From contig NZ_JBBPHP010000028.1 of NCBI RefSeq assembly GCF_038039535.1, positions 1 to 64,000 on the forward strand: a stretch of DNA of 64,000 bases, written 5' to 3'. Origin of the DNA: Catalinimonas sp038039535. Its GTDB lineage: Bacteria > Bacteroidota > Bacteroidia > Cytophagales > Cyclobacteriaceae. Below the pieces are notes generated by a model, which did not search any database, was not told the origin of the DNA, and saw only the letters and a list, made by a program, of their open reading frames with translations. Below, piece by piece: positions 46,201 through 55,375 of this stretch; the first letter of the stretch is position 1; every line of letters begins with the position of its first letter. Position numbers and translations under genes: made by a program.

Positions 46201-47403
46201 TTGAAATACGATATCGTAGTCATAGGTGGGGGAATTGTAGGCTTAGCCACTGCTTTAAAGATCAAAGAACAAAAGCCTGCATTAAAACTTGCACTTATTG
46301 ATAAAGAGCAAAAACTGGCTGCTCACCAGACAGGACATAATAGTGGTGTCATACATTCTGGCATTTACTACAAACCAGGAAGTTTAAAAGCACAAAACTG
46401 TATTCGTGGTTATCAAATGCTGCTTGATTTCTGTGACAAACATGAAATTACTTATGATCTGTGCGGGAAAGTGATAGTTGCCACCTGCCAGCAAGAAATT
46501 CCACAGCTGGATAAGATTTTTGAAAGAGGTACTCAAAATGGGCTTCAAAACCTGAAAAGAATTTCCAAATCAGAACTGAAAGAGTACGAACCTCATGTAA
46601 ATGGTGTGGATGCTATTTTTGTTCCTCAGACTGGTATCATAGATTATAAGGTTGTCGCCAATACTTATGCAAAACTGATTGAAAAACTTGATGGCAGCAT
46701 TTTTTCCGGACATAAAGTAACCGACATCGTAAGTAAAGGCAGTGAAACGCATGTCATTACTGACAAAAGGACTTTTGAAACTTCTTTAGTGGTTAACTGT
46801 GCCGGACTTTATTCTGACAAAATTGCCAGATTAACTTCTGAAAAGCTAAATTTGAAGATTATTCCTTTTAGAGGAGAGTACTATGAAATAAAACCTGAAC
46901 GCCAGTATCTGGTAAATAATCTAATCTATCCGGTTCCTGATCCTAACTTTCCTTTCCTGGGTGTGCACTTCACTCGGATGATACATGGAGGAGTTGAGGC
47001 TGGGCCAAATGCAGTGCTTGCATTCCAGCGAGAGGGTTATACCAAATCTGATATTAATCTGAAAGAGTTAGCCGAAACTCTTAGCTGGCCAGGTTTTCAG
47101 AAAGTAGCAATGAAATACTGGAAAACTGGTTTTGGGGAAATGTACAGGTCTTTTTCAAAAAGTGCATTTACTAAAGCTTTACAAAAACTAATTCCCGAAA
47201 TTAAAGAAGCCGATCTGGAAGTCGCAGAAGCAGGTGTACGTGCACAGGCCTGTGACCGGGAAGGAGGACTCATTGATGATTTTTTAATTTTGGAAGAAAA
47301 AGAAGCTATCAATGTTTGTAATGCCCCTTCTCCCGCTGCTACCTCTTCCCTTTCAATTGGTCAAACTGTATCAGAACTTGCTTTAAAAAGATTTAAGCAT
47401 TGA
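46201..47403 (+). CDS. lhgO: L-2-hydroxyglutarate oxidase
   Basis: A 400-residue FAD-dependent oxidase of the LhgO/DAO family. FAD site D-I-V-V-I-G-G-G-I-V-G-L-A (residues 4-16), then H-N-S-G-V-I-H-S-G-I-Y-Y, typical of LhgO, and the C-terminal F-L-I-L-E-E ... N-A-P-S-P-A-A-T-S-S-L. It converts L-2-hydroxyglutarate to 2-oxoglutarate. It begins at TTG 46201, four codons before the FAD fold, with no in-frame ATG close by. The divergent gldA lies 284 bp upstream. The MoeB-like gene follows 22 bp downstream, probably cotranscribed. Confidence 0.93.
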   Translation: MKYDIVVIGGGIVGLATALKIKEQKPALKLALIDKEQKLAAHQTGHNSGVIHSGIYYKPGSLKAQNCIRGYQMLLDFCDKHEITYDLCGKVIVATCQQEIPQLDKIFERGTQNGLQNLKRISKSELKEYEPHVNGVDAIFVPQTGIIDYKVVANTYAKLIEKLDGSIFSGHKVTDIVSKGSETHVITDKRTFETSLVVNCAGLYSDKIARLTSEKLNLKIIPFRGEYYEIKPERQYLVNNLIYPVPDPNFPFLGVHFTRMIHGGVEAGPNAVLAFQREGYTKSDINLKELAETLSWPGFQKVAMKYWKTGFGEMYRSFSKSAFTKALQKLIPEIKEADLEVAEAGVRAQACDREGGLIDDFLILEEKEAINVCNAPSPAATSSLSIGQTVSELALKRFKH

Positions 47404-47425
47404 AAATCTAAATCAATGAAAAGAA

Positions 47426-48571
47426 ATGTTTTCTAAAGAAGAACTTGAACGCTACAGCAGACATTTAATCATTCCTGACTTTAATATTGAGGGACAAAAA
47501 AAACTCAAGAAAGCCAAGGTATTAGTAGTTGGATGTGGTGGTCTGGGTGCCCCCTTACTTTCTTACTTAGTTGCCGCAGGCGTAGGAACTATCGGAATAG
47601 TTGATGATGATGTTGTTGATCATACCAACCTTCAGCGACAGATCCTTTACTCAGTTAATGATATAGGTAAACCAAAGGTTGACATTGCTGCTCAAAAACT
47701 ATCTGCACAAAATCCATTTGTAAATATCGTTAAATACCAGCAGCGGCTAACTTCTGAAAATGCTTTAGAAATCATAAATTCATATGATATAGTTGCTGAT
47801 GGGACAGATAATTTTCCTACCCGTTATCTGGTTAACGATGCTTGTGTTTTATTGAATAAAGTTAATGTTTACGCTTCCATTTATCGTTTTGAAGGTCAGC
47901 TTTCAGTTTTCAACTACTCAAGTAAGGAAAGAAAAGTCGGTCCGAACTATCGCGATCTCTTCCCAAAACCGCCACCTCCTGAGGCGGTACCAAGTTGTGC
48001 AGAGGGGGGCGTTTTAGGCGTTTTGCCAGGTATTATGGGAAGCCTTCAGGCTAATGAAGTGATCAAGATCATAAGTGGATTAGGAGAACCTCTTTCTGGT
48101 AAACTATTTATTCTTGATACTCTGAGCTTTGAAAGTACGACCTTAAAATTTGGTAGAAACCCGGATAATCCACTTAATGGAGAACACCCAACACAAAAAG
48201 GACTGATTGATTATGAGGCATTTTGTGGGTCAAACAAAATTCAAACCCAGTATACTAAAGAAATAAGTGTTTTTGATCTACTGCAGATGAGGCAAAACAA
48301 TGAAGATTTCCAGCTTATTGATGTGCGTGAACCTTATGAGTACGAGATTGCCAATATTGGTGGCAGATTAATTCCTTTAAATCAAATTGATGCAGAAAAT
48401 CATTTGGTTGACAAAAATAAAAAAGTAATCGTTCATTGTCGTACAGGAAAAAGAAGCAAAGAGGCTATTCGTTTGCTAGAAAATAAGTACGGTTATACCA
48501 ATCTGTACAATCTAAAGGAGGGAATACTGGCCTGGGCAAAAGAAATTGATGATTCTATGGCGAAATATTAG
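47426..48571 (+). CDS. MoeB/ThiF-type adenylyltransferase with C-terminal rhodanese domain
   Basis: A 381-residue E1-like protein. The adenylating domain (1-250) has R-Y-S-R-H-L-I-I-P, V-G-C-G-G-L-G-A-P and N-L-Q-R-Q. A C-terminal rhodanese domain (about 270-375) carries the active Cys in H-C-R-T-G-K-R-S. Such proteins activate the C-terminal Gly-Gly of MoaD/ThiS-like carriers and supply sulfur for molybdopterin, thiamin or tRNA thiolation. Where MoeB has a Cys pair, this reads N-Y-R-D-L-F-P, so that zinc site is incomplete. The exact pathway cannot be fixed from sequence. Its 3' end overlaps the small minus-strand gene by 17 bp. Confidence 0.88.
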   Translation: MFSKEELERYSRHLIIPDFNIEGQKKLKKAKVLVVGCGGLGAPLLSYLVAAGVGTIGIVDDDVVDHTNLQRQILYSVNDIGKPKVDIAAQKLSAQNPFVNIVKYQQRLTSENALEIINSYDIVADGTDNFPTRYLVNDACVLLNKVNVYASIYRFEGQLSVFNYSSKERKVGPNYRDLFPKPPPPEAVPSCAEGGVLGVLPGIMGSLQANEVIKIISGLGEPLSGKLFILDTLSFESTTLKFGRNPDNPLNGEHPTQKGLIDYEAFCGSNKIQTQYTKEISVFDLLQMRQNNEDFQLIDVREPYEYEIANIGGRLIPLNQIDAENHLVDKNKKVIVHCRTGKRSKEAIRLLENKYGYTNLYNLKEGILAWAKEIDDSMAKY

Positions 48572-48869
48572 TTGAATCTAAATTACTATGCAACAGATTC
48601 GGATAATGCTGCAAAACTTTATAATAACGTTTTTTTTGAGCATGATACCTAAAATACCCCATGATTAAACCTCCAATACAAAATACCACTATTGTTGAGA
48701 TAAGCGATGTCCATTCTAGCTGCGAAATTACAAATCTGATTTTAAAAAAGTAGGATAAAACAGATGTGAATACACCCCAAAACAATCCTTCCATAGCGAT
48801 TATCTTCCACTTATTTCCGGATCTCCATTTTTTTAAGTACTTAATTTCCTTTTGAGATACAGGTCTCAT
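48555..48869 (-). CDS. Small membrane protein of unknown function
   Basis: A 104-residue protein with a basic N-terminus and two membrane helices (about 24-45 and 54-75), then a basic cytosolic tail (H-A-Q-K-K-R-Y-Y-K). No family recognised. It follows folK by 7 bp, so the two are probably cotranscribed, and it ends tail to tail with the MoeB-like gene. Confidence 0.6.
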   Translation of the reverse strand: MRPVSQKEIKYLKKWRSGNKWKIIAMEGLFWGVFTSVLSYFFKIRFVISQLEWTSLISTIVVFCIGGLIMGYFRYHAQKKRYYKVLQHYPNLLHSNLDSTNISP

Positions 48870-48876
48870 ATTGATT

Positions 48877-49380
48877 TTAAGTTAGTGAGATATTCAATGA
48901 CCACACTTTAAGCTGATCAGGACAATTGACAAGTAGTTCTCTCTGTGGCTTTTGCAATACCGGATGTATAAAATCGAAATTAAGTTCGCACATGGGTACA
49001 AGTGTAAATTTCCTGTTCTGTATTTCAGGATGAGGTAAGGTCAATTCCTCATCATCTATAAGCTCCTGATTATAATAAAGAATGTCTACATCAATCAATC
49101 GCTCTCTCCATTTTCCAAGCTTAATCTTACCGATTTTATGCTCAATAAGCTGAAGCGATTTTAATAAGTTATGGGGCGACTGTTCTGTATTTATTTGTAA
49201 AACCTGGTTGTAAAACGAAGGCTGGTTACTGATACCCCAGGGTTCAGTTTCGTAAACATTTGACGCCTTTACAATTGATCCTACATTTTTTTCTATCTCC
49301 TTTTGCGTATCTGCCAGTACTTGCAATCTATCACCCAGATTACTACCTAATAATAAATATATACCTTTGCTTGAGTTCAC
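48877..49380 (-). CDS. folK: HPPK (2-amino-4-hydroxy-6-hydroxymethyldihydropteridine pyrophosphokinase)
   Basis: A 167-residue folate-synthesis enzyme that transfers pyrophosphate from ATP to the pterin. Signature blocks are L-L-L-G-S-N-L-G-D-R near the start, R-L-I-D-V-D-I-L-Y-Y, and L-P-H-P-E-I-Q-N-R-K-F. Normal length. It is divergent from sppA, 78 bp away, and followed by a small membrane-protein gene. Confidence 0.93.
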   Translation of the reverse strand: MNSSKGIYLLLGSNLGDRLQVLADTQKEIEKNVGSIVKASNVYETEPWGISNQPSFYNQVLQINTEQSPHNLLKSLQLIEHKIGKIKLGKWRERLIDVDILYYNQELIDDEELTLPHPEIQNRKFTLVPMCELNFDFIHPVLQKPQRELLVNCPDQLKVWSLNISLT

Positions 49381-49458
49381 GAGAGATTAGGGATAAATCT
49401 TATATATTTAAATCTTTAAGATTGGTCATAATCATTTGAAATACAAATTGTATCTAAC

Positions 49459-51237
49459 ATGAAATTTTTACGAATAGTTTTCGGTACTGTTGTTGGTCTG
49501 TTGCTCTTTTTTGGAATAGTTACATTAGTGATTATCGGTATTGCCAGTAGTGCTACTTCAGAGCAGGAAATTGAAATTGAAGAAAACTCTGTTTTAAAAA
49601 TTGAACTCAACCAACCTATTGTAGAGAGAGAAACAGAAGACCCGTTCAATGCTTTGTTTTTCCCTGGTAATAATAATGGCAATATTGGTTTGATTGAACT
49701 TAATGAAGCGCTGAAAAAAGCAAAAGAGGATGACCGTATCAAAGGAATATACCTGGATGCCGGACTCACCTTGGCTGGATTTGCTTCACTCAGAGAGATC
49801 AGAAACTCACTCCTGGACTTTAAGGAATCAGGTAAATTTATCATAGCCTATAGCGAAATTTTGTCAGAAAAAGCATACTATCTCACTTCTGTAGCAGATT
49901 ATATCTATCTGCATCCCCAGGGCAATATTGAATTTAATGGTTTTGTGGTAGAGGTGACTTTTATCAAAAATACACTTGATAAACTCGGCGTTGAACCACA
50001 AGTATTTCGTGTTGGCGACTTTAAAAGTGCTGTAGAGCCTTTGTTAAGAACCAGTATGAGTGATTCCAGCCGTTTGCAGTCTCAGGCTTACCTCAATAAT
50101 CTTTATCATGTGTTTCTTGAAGAAATAGCCAGTGCAAGAAATATTTCCATACCTGAGTTGAGGCAAATTGCTGATTCAATGAAAGTAAGTTCTCCTATTG
50201 AAGCAAAAGAATACGAGTTAATCACTGACACAGCCTATTATGACATGGTTATACAAAAAATTGGTGAAAAACTAGGCATAGAGCCCGAGGAAGAGGATGA
50301 AGATTTTGATATCAATGACATTAATTTTATTTCTCTCAAAAGTTATGAAAAATCAATTGCCCAACAACCTGATGATTATTCCAGAAACCGAATTGCTGTT
50401 ATTGTTGCTACCGGTACTATTGTCAATGGTGAGGGCGAAAACAATGTAATCGGCGGTGAAACTTTCGCGAAAGAAATCAGACAGGCTCGTCTAGATGATA
50501 ATATCAAAGCCATAATTCTTAGAATTAATTCTGGTGGAGGAAGTGCACTGGCGTCTGATGTAATGTGGAGAGAAATTCAATTGGCCAAGCAGGTTAAACC
50601 TGTTATCGCTTCAATGTCTGATGTCGCTGCGTCTGGTGGATACTACATGGCTATGGGATGCGATACCATTGTTGCTCAACCTAATACAATCACTGGTTCT
50701 ATTGGCATATTTGGAGTGATACCTAATGCCAAAGAGCTACTGAACAAAATTGGCGTTACAACTGACTATGTGCAAACCAGTGAGTTTGCTAATATTTTCA
50801 GTCTTACTCACCCCTTATCAGCTGCCGAAAAGCAAATTATTCAAAACCAGGTTGAAAATGGTTATGAAGACTTTACCAAAAAAGCTGCAATGGGTAGAGA
50901 CATGTCTCTATCCCAACTAAAGTCTGTTGCTTCTGGTAGAGTATGGAGTGGCGTTGAAGCTATGGAAAAGGATCTTATAGATGTATTTGGTGGGCTGGAT
51001 GAAGCGATCATGATCGCTAAAAACAAAGCTAACCTTGATCAAGATTATCAGGTAAAATACTATCCCAAGAAAAGAACTTTTTTAGAGTTATTAATGAGTG
51101 AATTTGATCAGGAAATTTCAACTTATAAGTTGAAAAGAGAACTGGGGATAACTTATCCGATAATTCAACAACTCAAGGAGATTCAAAATTTGCAGGGCAC
51201 GCAGGCCAGACTACCTTTTGAAATTGAGATCAAATAA
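49459..51237 (+). CDS. sppA: Signal peptide peptidase SppA, 67K type
   Basis: A 592-residue double-domain S49 protease. One N-terminal membrane helix (about 5-28) is followed by two SppA-like domains. Catalytic Lys189 lies in G-D-F-K-S-A-V-E-P, and the nucleophile Ser392 in D-V-A-A-S-G-G-Y-Y-M. The R-I-N-S-G-G-G-S-A turn precedes it. It degrades leftover signal peptides in the membrane. It is followed at once by a bidirectional terminator. Confidence 0.95.
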   Translation: MKFLRIVFGTVVGLLLFFGIVTLVIIGIASSATSEQEIEIEENSVLKIELNQPIVERETEDPFNALFFPGNNNGNIGLIELNEALKKAKEDDRIKGIYLDAGLTLAGFASLREIRNSLLDFKESGKFIIAYSEILSEKAYYLTSVADYIYLHPQGNIEFNGFVVEVTFIKNTLDKLGVEPQVFRVGDFKSAVEPLLRTSMSDSSRLQSQAYLNNLYHVFLEEIASARNISIPELRQIADSMKVSSPIEAKEYELITDTAYYDMVIQKIGEKLGIEPEEEDEDFDINDINFISLKSYEKSIAQQPDDYSRNRIAVIVATGTIVNGEGENNVIGGETFAKEIRQARLDDNIKAIILRINSGGGSALASDVMWREIQLAKQVKPVIASMSDVAASGGYYMAMGCDTIVAQPNTITGSIGIFGVIPNAKELLNKIGVTTDYVQTSEFANIFSLTHPLSAAEKQIIQNQVENGYEDFTKKAAMGRDMSLSQLKSVASGRVWSGVEAMEKDLIDVFGGLDEAIMIAKNKANLDQDYQVKYYPKKRTFLELLMSEFDQEISTYKLKRELGITYPIIQQLKEIQNLQGTQARLPFEIEIK

Positions 51238-51275
51238 AAAAAGGAACGGTCTTCAGGGCCGTTCCTTCTTCTTAC
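51233..51275. terminator. Bidirectional terminator between sppA and the WcaJ-like gene
   Basis: The stem AAGGAACGG (51241-51249) pairs with CCGTTCCTT (51259-51267). A T-rich run follows on the plus strand and a T run on the minus strand, so it can stop both converging genes. Confidence 0.88.
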
Positions 51276-51291
51276 CTCAATCTACTACTAA

Positions 51292-52152
51292 TCAGAGGTT
51301 TAAAGATCTTAGCACACTGATGGCTTTTAAATAGCCGGATTTTAAATTTTCTTTCCCTTCAGATTCTGTTTTTATTGACAAAACGGGCAAATTATTACCA
51401 TAAATGTCGGAATGTAAAGATTTCACTTTTACACCTCCAATATCTTGAAGTATTCCAAAACGAATAAAATTCTCATCAGCAAAACCGGATATCTCCTGAA
51501 TTAATTTATCATCATACGGAAGGGCATAAAATATCTCATTGATATTTTCACGAATACAGTAATTTTTCAATTGTGTTAATTTGCCTACTACCAGGGGACT
51601 ACTAACGTTATTATCAAAAAAACCAGCAAAGTGATACCCTGAGGATTTACCTTCAGTAAAATACTTATGCAAATTAATACCAGCAGGTGTATAGCCAATT
51701 ATTACAACTCTCTGTTTGTTCTTCTCCAAATTACATATATACCTGTATACTAATAGAGTAGCGCTTTTGATTCCGATTGAGAACGTGATAAAAAAGAGAT
51801 ATAAATCAGCAAGAAAAGTAAAGGATAACTGATTTAATCCCATGATAAAAGCAATAGTAGCTGAAAGAGGGAGATGGATAAGTGCCAGTTTAAAGGTATA
51901 AGCAAATATCTTTCTTATCCTCCTGTGGTTTTCTACAGTATAAGCATTTGCAAAAAGGCTAACAATGATCCATAGAAGTAACCATGCTAAAGTAAATGAT
52001 TTATACTCAGGTTGGGAATAATCTAACACTTCTTGCCAAAACCAAAAGGTAAATTGATAAGAAAAAACAACAGCTAATATTTCTACTATAACCAGCAGTA
52101 CTATAAGAGTCTTAGAATATTGATTTGGTCTTAGTTTACTGATCATGTTCAT
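51292..52152 (-). CDS. WcaJ-like N-terminal half without the sugar transferase domain
   Basis: A 286-residue membrane protein. Four membrane helices (about 15-130) are followed by a Rossmann-like CoA-binding domain (R-V-V-I-I-G-Y-T-P-A-G, then H-F-A-G-F-F-D-N). This is the N-terminal half of undecaprenyl-phosphate glucose phosphotransferases (WcaJ/EpsE type). The catalytic bacterial sugar transferase half (~190 residues) is missing: the protein ends at V-L-R-S-L-N-L-stop. No remnant of it lies downstream before the terminator. It could be a decayed gene or a regulatory protein. A long AT-rich gap lies upstream. Confidence 0.7.
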   Translation of the reverse strand: MNMISKLRPNQYSKTLIVLLVIVEILAVVFSYQFTFWFWQEVLDYSQPEYKSFTLAWLLLWIIVSLFANAYTVENHRRIRKIFAYTFKLALIHLPLSATIAFIMGLNQLSFTFLADLYLFFITFSIGIKSATLLVYRYICNLEKNKQRVVIIGYTPAGINLHKYFTEGKSSGYHFAGFFDNNVSSPLVVGKLTQLKNYCIRENINEIFYALPYDDKLIQEISGFADENFIRFGILQDIGGVKVKSLHSDIYGNNLPVLSIKTESEGKENLKSGYLKAISVLRSLNL

Positions 52153-52846
52153 TGAAAAAAAGGGTTAATATTATTAGTTAAAAAAATATGCAATCATCAG
52201 TCAAAAAATATGTCAACTTTTTATTAAATAAATAATATATAAAAAGGCAGCATTATTTAATTTTTAATTCAACAATATTCATTAATGCATTCATTTAAGA
52301 CAAAAATAAAAAAAAAGAAGAATATTACATCATGATTTGTAAAAAATTTTAAGAAAAATATTATAATTATACAATAAAGCACATCTTATCAGCTTTCTAG
52401 ACATATTTTTAAAAACATCATTTATCATTATTATTGAATTGAACAGAACGCCTTAAAAAACAAATTTTATTGAAAAAAATTCAACCAAAAAGTAATTGTA
52501 GTATATTGAATTAAATAAAATCTTATTAAAACCATTTTATTTTTAAACTAACATCTCTTAAAACTTCCATCTAGTCACAGATTTGACTATTTCTGTTTGA
52601 AAGCTTAGTTTAAAGTGAAAAAGTCTACTCTCTAATTGCTATTTTTATTACCAAAAAAAATAAGAGTAATTCAAATCACTTATTACATATGTTAATTTGT
52701 ACACATATCATGCAAAAGGTAACTTACTTTTATAAAATTTAATTTTTCTCATTCAACCCACTATTCATCCCTCCTTCTTTGATAAATAAAAAAGCCGGAC
52801 AAGCCGGCTCTATTTGATATTATGTTGTTGTAAATTTAGTAATTGA
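52153..52846. other. 694-bp very AT-rich intergenic region
   Basis: No gene recognised. The sequence is strikingly A/T-rich with many A and T runs, more so than other gaps in the window. It holds the presumed promoter of the WcaJ-like gene at its left end and the rseP terminator at its right end (52787-52809). The rest is unexplained. Confidence 0.55.
52787..52809 (-). terminator. Terminator after rseP
   Basis: AGCCGG (52793-52798) pairs with CCGGCT (52804-52809) around a 5-nt loop. On the minus strand the stem is followed by a run of T. It lies 38 bp past the rseP stop and closes the GH3-dxr-rseP operon. Confidence 0.85.
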
Positions 52847-54190
52847 TTAGAAGATGACTTTAAAAATATCGTTAAAGATGGCAAAAGTCATTAGAGACAG
52901 TAAAAGTACCATTCCAACCTTTTGAGCTCCTTCTAGAAACTTATCAGAAGGTTTTCTTCCGGAAATAATTTCATAGGTAAGAAATGTAACGTGCCCTCCA
53001 TCCAATGCTGGTATGGGCAGGAAGTTCATAAACGCAAGTACCATTGATAATAGGCCAGTAATACGCCAGAAACGGTACCAATCCCATGTACCTCCAAATA
53101 TTTGGGCTATACCTATTGGGCCACTCAGCGATTTAGAAGCGGATACTTCTCCGCTGAAAATCTTCCCTAATGCCTTGATATTGATCCATACGACTTCAAA
53201 TGCTTCCGTTGTACCTTTGGGAATTGCCTGGGCTAAGGTATAATCAGTTAAAGCCAAATCAACGAGACGCTCGGTATAAAAGCCTAAAGTACCATCTTCA
53301 GTTACCTCTGCATTCAATGTTACTGGATAATTGGCAGACTGTTCAGTATTTACATCGTCACCTCTTAAGACCTTTAAAGTTACTTCCTTACCGGCATTCT
53401 GAAGAAGTGCACTTTGCAATTCGTCAAAATAAGTAATTGCCTGATCGTTTACGCCTACAATCTGATCACCTGCCTGAAGACCTGCCTCATCTGCATTACT
53501 TCCTTTTTCAACTTTCGTTACCTTATAAGGAAACCTGTAGTCAATAAAATTGGAAGCAGACTCTTTATCCGACAATTTATCAATGAACCCACTTGGTATA
53601 TGAACTTCAAGTATCTGTCCATTTCTTTCCACAGTATAGTAGCTACTATCCCCCAAAAATACATCTGCACCTACCAGATCCGGGAATCCTCTGTAATCTT
53701 GGCCATTCACTTTTACGATTTTATCTCCTGTTTCAAGACCAATTTCTTTACCCAAATCATAAGCTACGATGCCATGCTCTAAAATCTCTTCTTTAGGCAC
53801 GTAAGACTCACCATATTGATAGGTTATTAAAATAAAGATGATAATACCAGTAATAACATTTACAATGATACCGCCCATCATTACGATAAGTCTCTGCCAG
53901 GCAGGTTTTGCCCTGAATTCCCACTCTTGTGGCTCTTCACTTAGTTTTTCAGTATCCAAAGACTCATCTACCATTCCTGAGATTTTTACAAAACCTCCAA
54001 GCGGAATCGCTCCTAAATTATATTCTGTCTCTCCGTACCTAAAACCAAAGATTTTAGGAGGGAAACCAATGTAGTATTGCTCCACACGCATACCAAAGAC
54101 TTTGGCAGCTACCAAGTGGCCTAATTCATGCAATCCTACTAATATTGACAAGCCCAGTAAGAGTTGGGCGGCCATCACTAATGCTTCCAT
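52847..54190 (-). CDS. rseP: RIP metalloprotease RseP
   Basis: A 447-residue site-2 intramembrane protease. The zinc site H-E-L-G-H is in the first membrane helix (about residue 21). Two PDZ domains follow (about 140-220 and 225-305), the second with A-G-L-Q-A-G-D-Q-I-V. The C-terminal helices hold F-L-P-I-P-A-L-D-G-G-H. It cleaves anti-sigma factors and other membrane proteins. It is the last gene of GH3-dxr-rseP, 6 bp after dxr, a common arrangement for dxr-rseP. Confidence 0.95.
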   Translation of the reverse strand: MEALVMAAQLLLGLSILVGLHELGHLVAAKVFGMRVEQYYIGFPPKIFGFRYGETEYNLGAIPLGGFVKISGMVDESLDTEKLSEEPQEWEFRAKPAWQRLIVMMGGIIVNVITGIIIFILITYQYGESYVPKEEILEHGIVAYDLGKEIGLETGDKIVKVNGQDYRGFPDLVGADVFLGDSSYYTVERNGQILEVHIPSGFIDKLSDKESASNFIDYRFPYKVTKVEKGSNADEAGLQAGDQIVGVNDQAITYFDELQSALLQNAGKEVTLKVLRGDDVNTEQSANYPVTLNAEVTEDGTLGFYTERLVDLALTDYTLAQAIPKGTTEAFEVVWINIKALGKIFSGEVSASKSLSGPIGIAQIFGGTWDWYRFWRITGLLSMVLAFMNFLPIPALDGGHVTFLTYEIISGRKPSDKFLEGAQKVGMVLLLSLMTFAIFNDIFKVIF

Positions 54191-54196
54191 TAAATA

Positions 54197-55366
54197 TTAT
54201 TTGATTAATTCTTGAGCTCTAATTCTAGTTAATTTATCTGTCTCCACATAGTCGTTATATTCAGGTTGCGCAATATAAGGAACTTGCTCCATACAATGAG
54301 CAACTATGTCAGACATGTCTAGAAAACCAATATTATCTCTTAAAAATTCAGCCACCGCTATTTCATTAGCAGCGTTGAGAATACAGGGCATATTTCCTTT
54401 TTTTTCCAACGCTTCATATGCCAGGGCAAGATTACTAAAAGTATCGGTATCGGCCTTTTCAAAAGTTAAGGAAGGATAATCCATAAAATTGAATCGTGGA
54501 AAGTCAGCAAAAAGCCTCTCCGGATAGCTTAAAGCAAACTGAATAGGCACCCTCATATCAGGCAGTCCCATCTGTGCCTTTATGGACGAATCCTGGAACT
54601 GTACTAACGAATGAATAATTGATTGTGGGTGAACCACTACTTCTATCTGTTCTGTTCTCAATCCAAATAGCCATTTGGCTTCTATTACCTCTAGCCCTTT
54701 ATTCATAAGAGAAGCAGAATCAATGGTTACTTTAGCGCCCATATCCCAGTTAGGGTGTTTCAGCGCTTCCTTTTTTGTTACTGTTTTAAGAAAATCTCTG
54801 CTTTTTCCACGGAATGGACCACCGGATGCGGTAAGGATAATTTTTTCTATAGGATTGTGAAACTCGCCTAATAAACATTGAAATATTGCAGAGTGCTCAG
54901 AATCAACCGGATAAATGTTTATACCTTTTTGTGCAGCAAGTTGTGTAATCAACTCTCCTGCTACTACCAGCGTCTCTTTATTGGCCAGGGCAATATTTTT
55001 ACCTGCTTTTATCGCGTTGATAGTTGGCAACAAACCTGCATAGCCGACGGTAGCAGTAAGCACCAGATCAATACGCTGCATTTCAACAACCTGAGATAAG
55101 GCCTTCATACCAGCATATACTTTTATAGGCTGTGTACTTAATGCTTCACGAACATATGTATATAAAGACTCGTCTACTATGACTATGGCATTTGGCTGAT
55201 ATTGAATGCTTTGCTGTATTAGCAGATCAGCATTTGTATTAGCAGTGAGTACCTCAACAGAAAATTTTTCTGGATGAGCCTCTATTACTTCTAAAGCCTG
55301 AGTTCCTATAGATCCGGTTGACCCTAAAATAGCTACATGCCGCTTCTCCTCTTCATCTCTGATCAT
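54197..55366 (-). CDS. dxr: 1-deoxy-D-xylulose-5-phosphate reductoisomerase
   Basis: A 389-residue NADPH-dependent enzyme of the MEP isoprenoid pathway. NADPH site L-G-S-T-G-S-I-G-T-Q-A-L, then N-K-E-T-L-V-V-A-G, metal/substrate block P-V-D-S-E-H-S-A-I-F-Q-C-L, A-S-G-G-P-F-R-G and H-P-N-W-D-M-G. Normal length. It lies 9 bp after the GH3 gene and 6 bp before rseP. Confidence 0.97.
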   Translation of the reverse strand: MIRDEEEKRHVAILGSTGSIGTQALEVIEAHPEKFSVEVLTANTNADLLIQQSIQYQPNAIVIVDESLYTYVREALSTQPIKVYAGMKALSQVVEMQRIDLVLTATVGYAGLLPTINAIKAGKNIALANKETLVVAGELITQLAAQKGINIYPVDSEHSAIFQCLLGEFHNPIEKIILTASGGPFRGKSRDFLKTVTKKEALKHPNWDMGAKVTIDSASLMNKGLEVIEAKWLFGLRTEQIEVVVHPQSIIHSLVQFQDSSIKAQMGLPDMRVPIQFALSYPERLFADFPRFNFMDYPSLTFEKADTDTFSNLALAYEALEKKGNMPCILNAANEIAVAEFLRDNIGFLDMSDIVAHCMEQVPYIAQPEYNDYVETDKLTRIRAQELIK

Positions 55367-55375
55367 TTACAAGGC

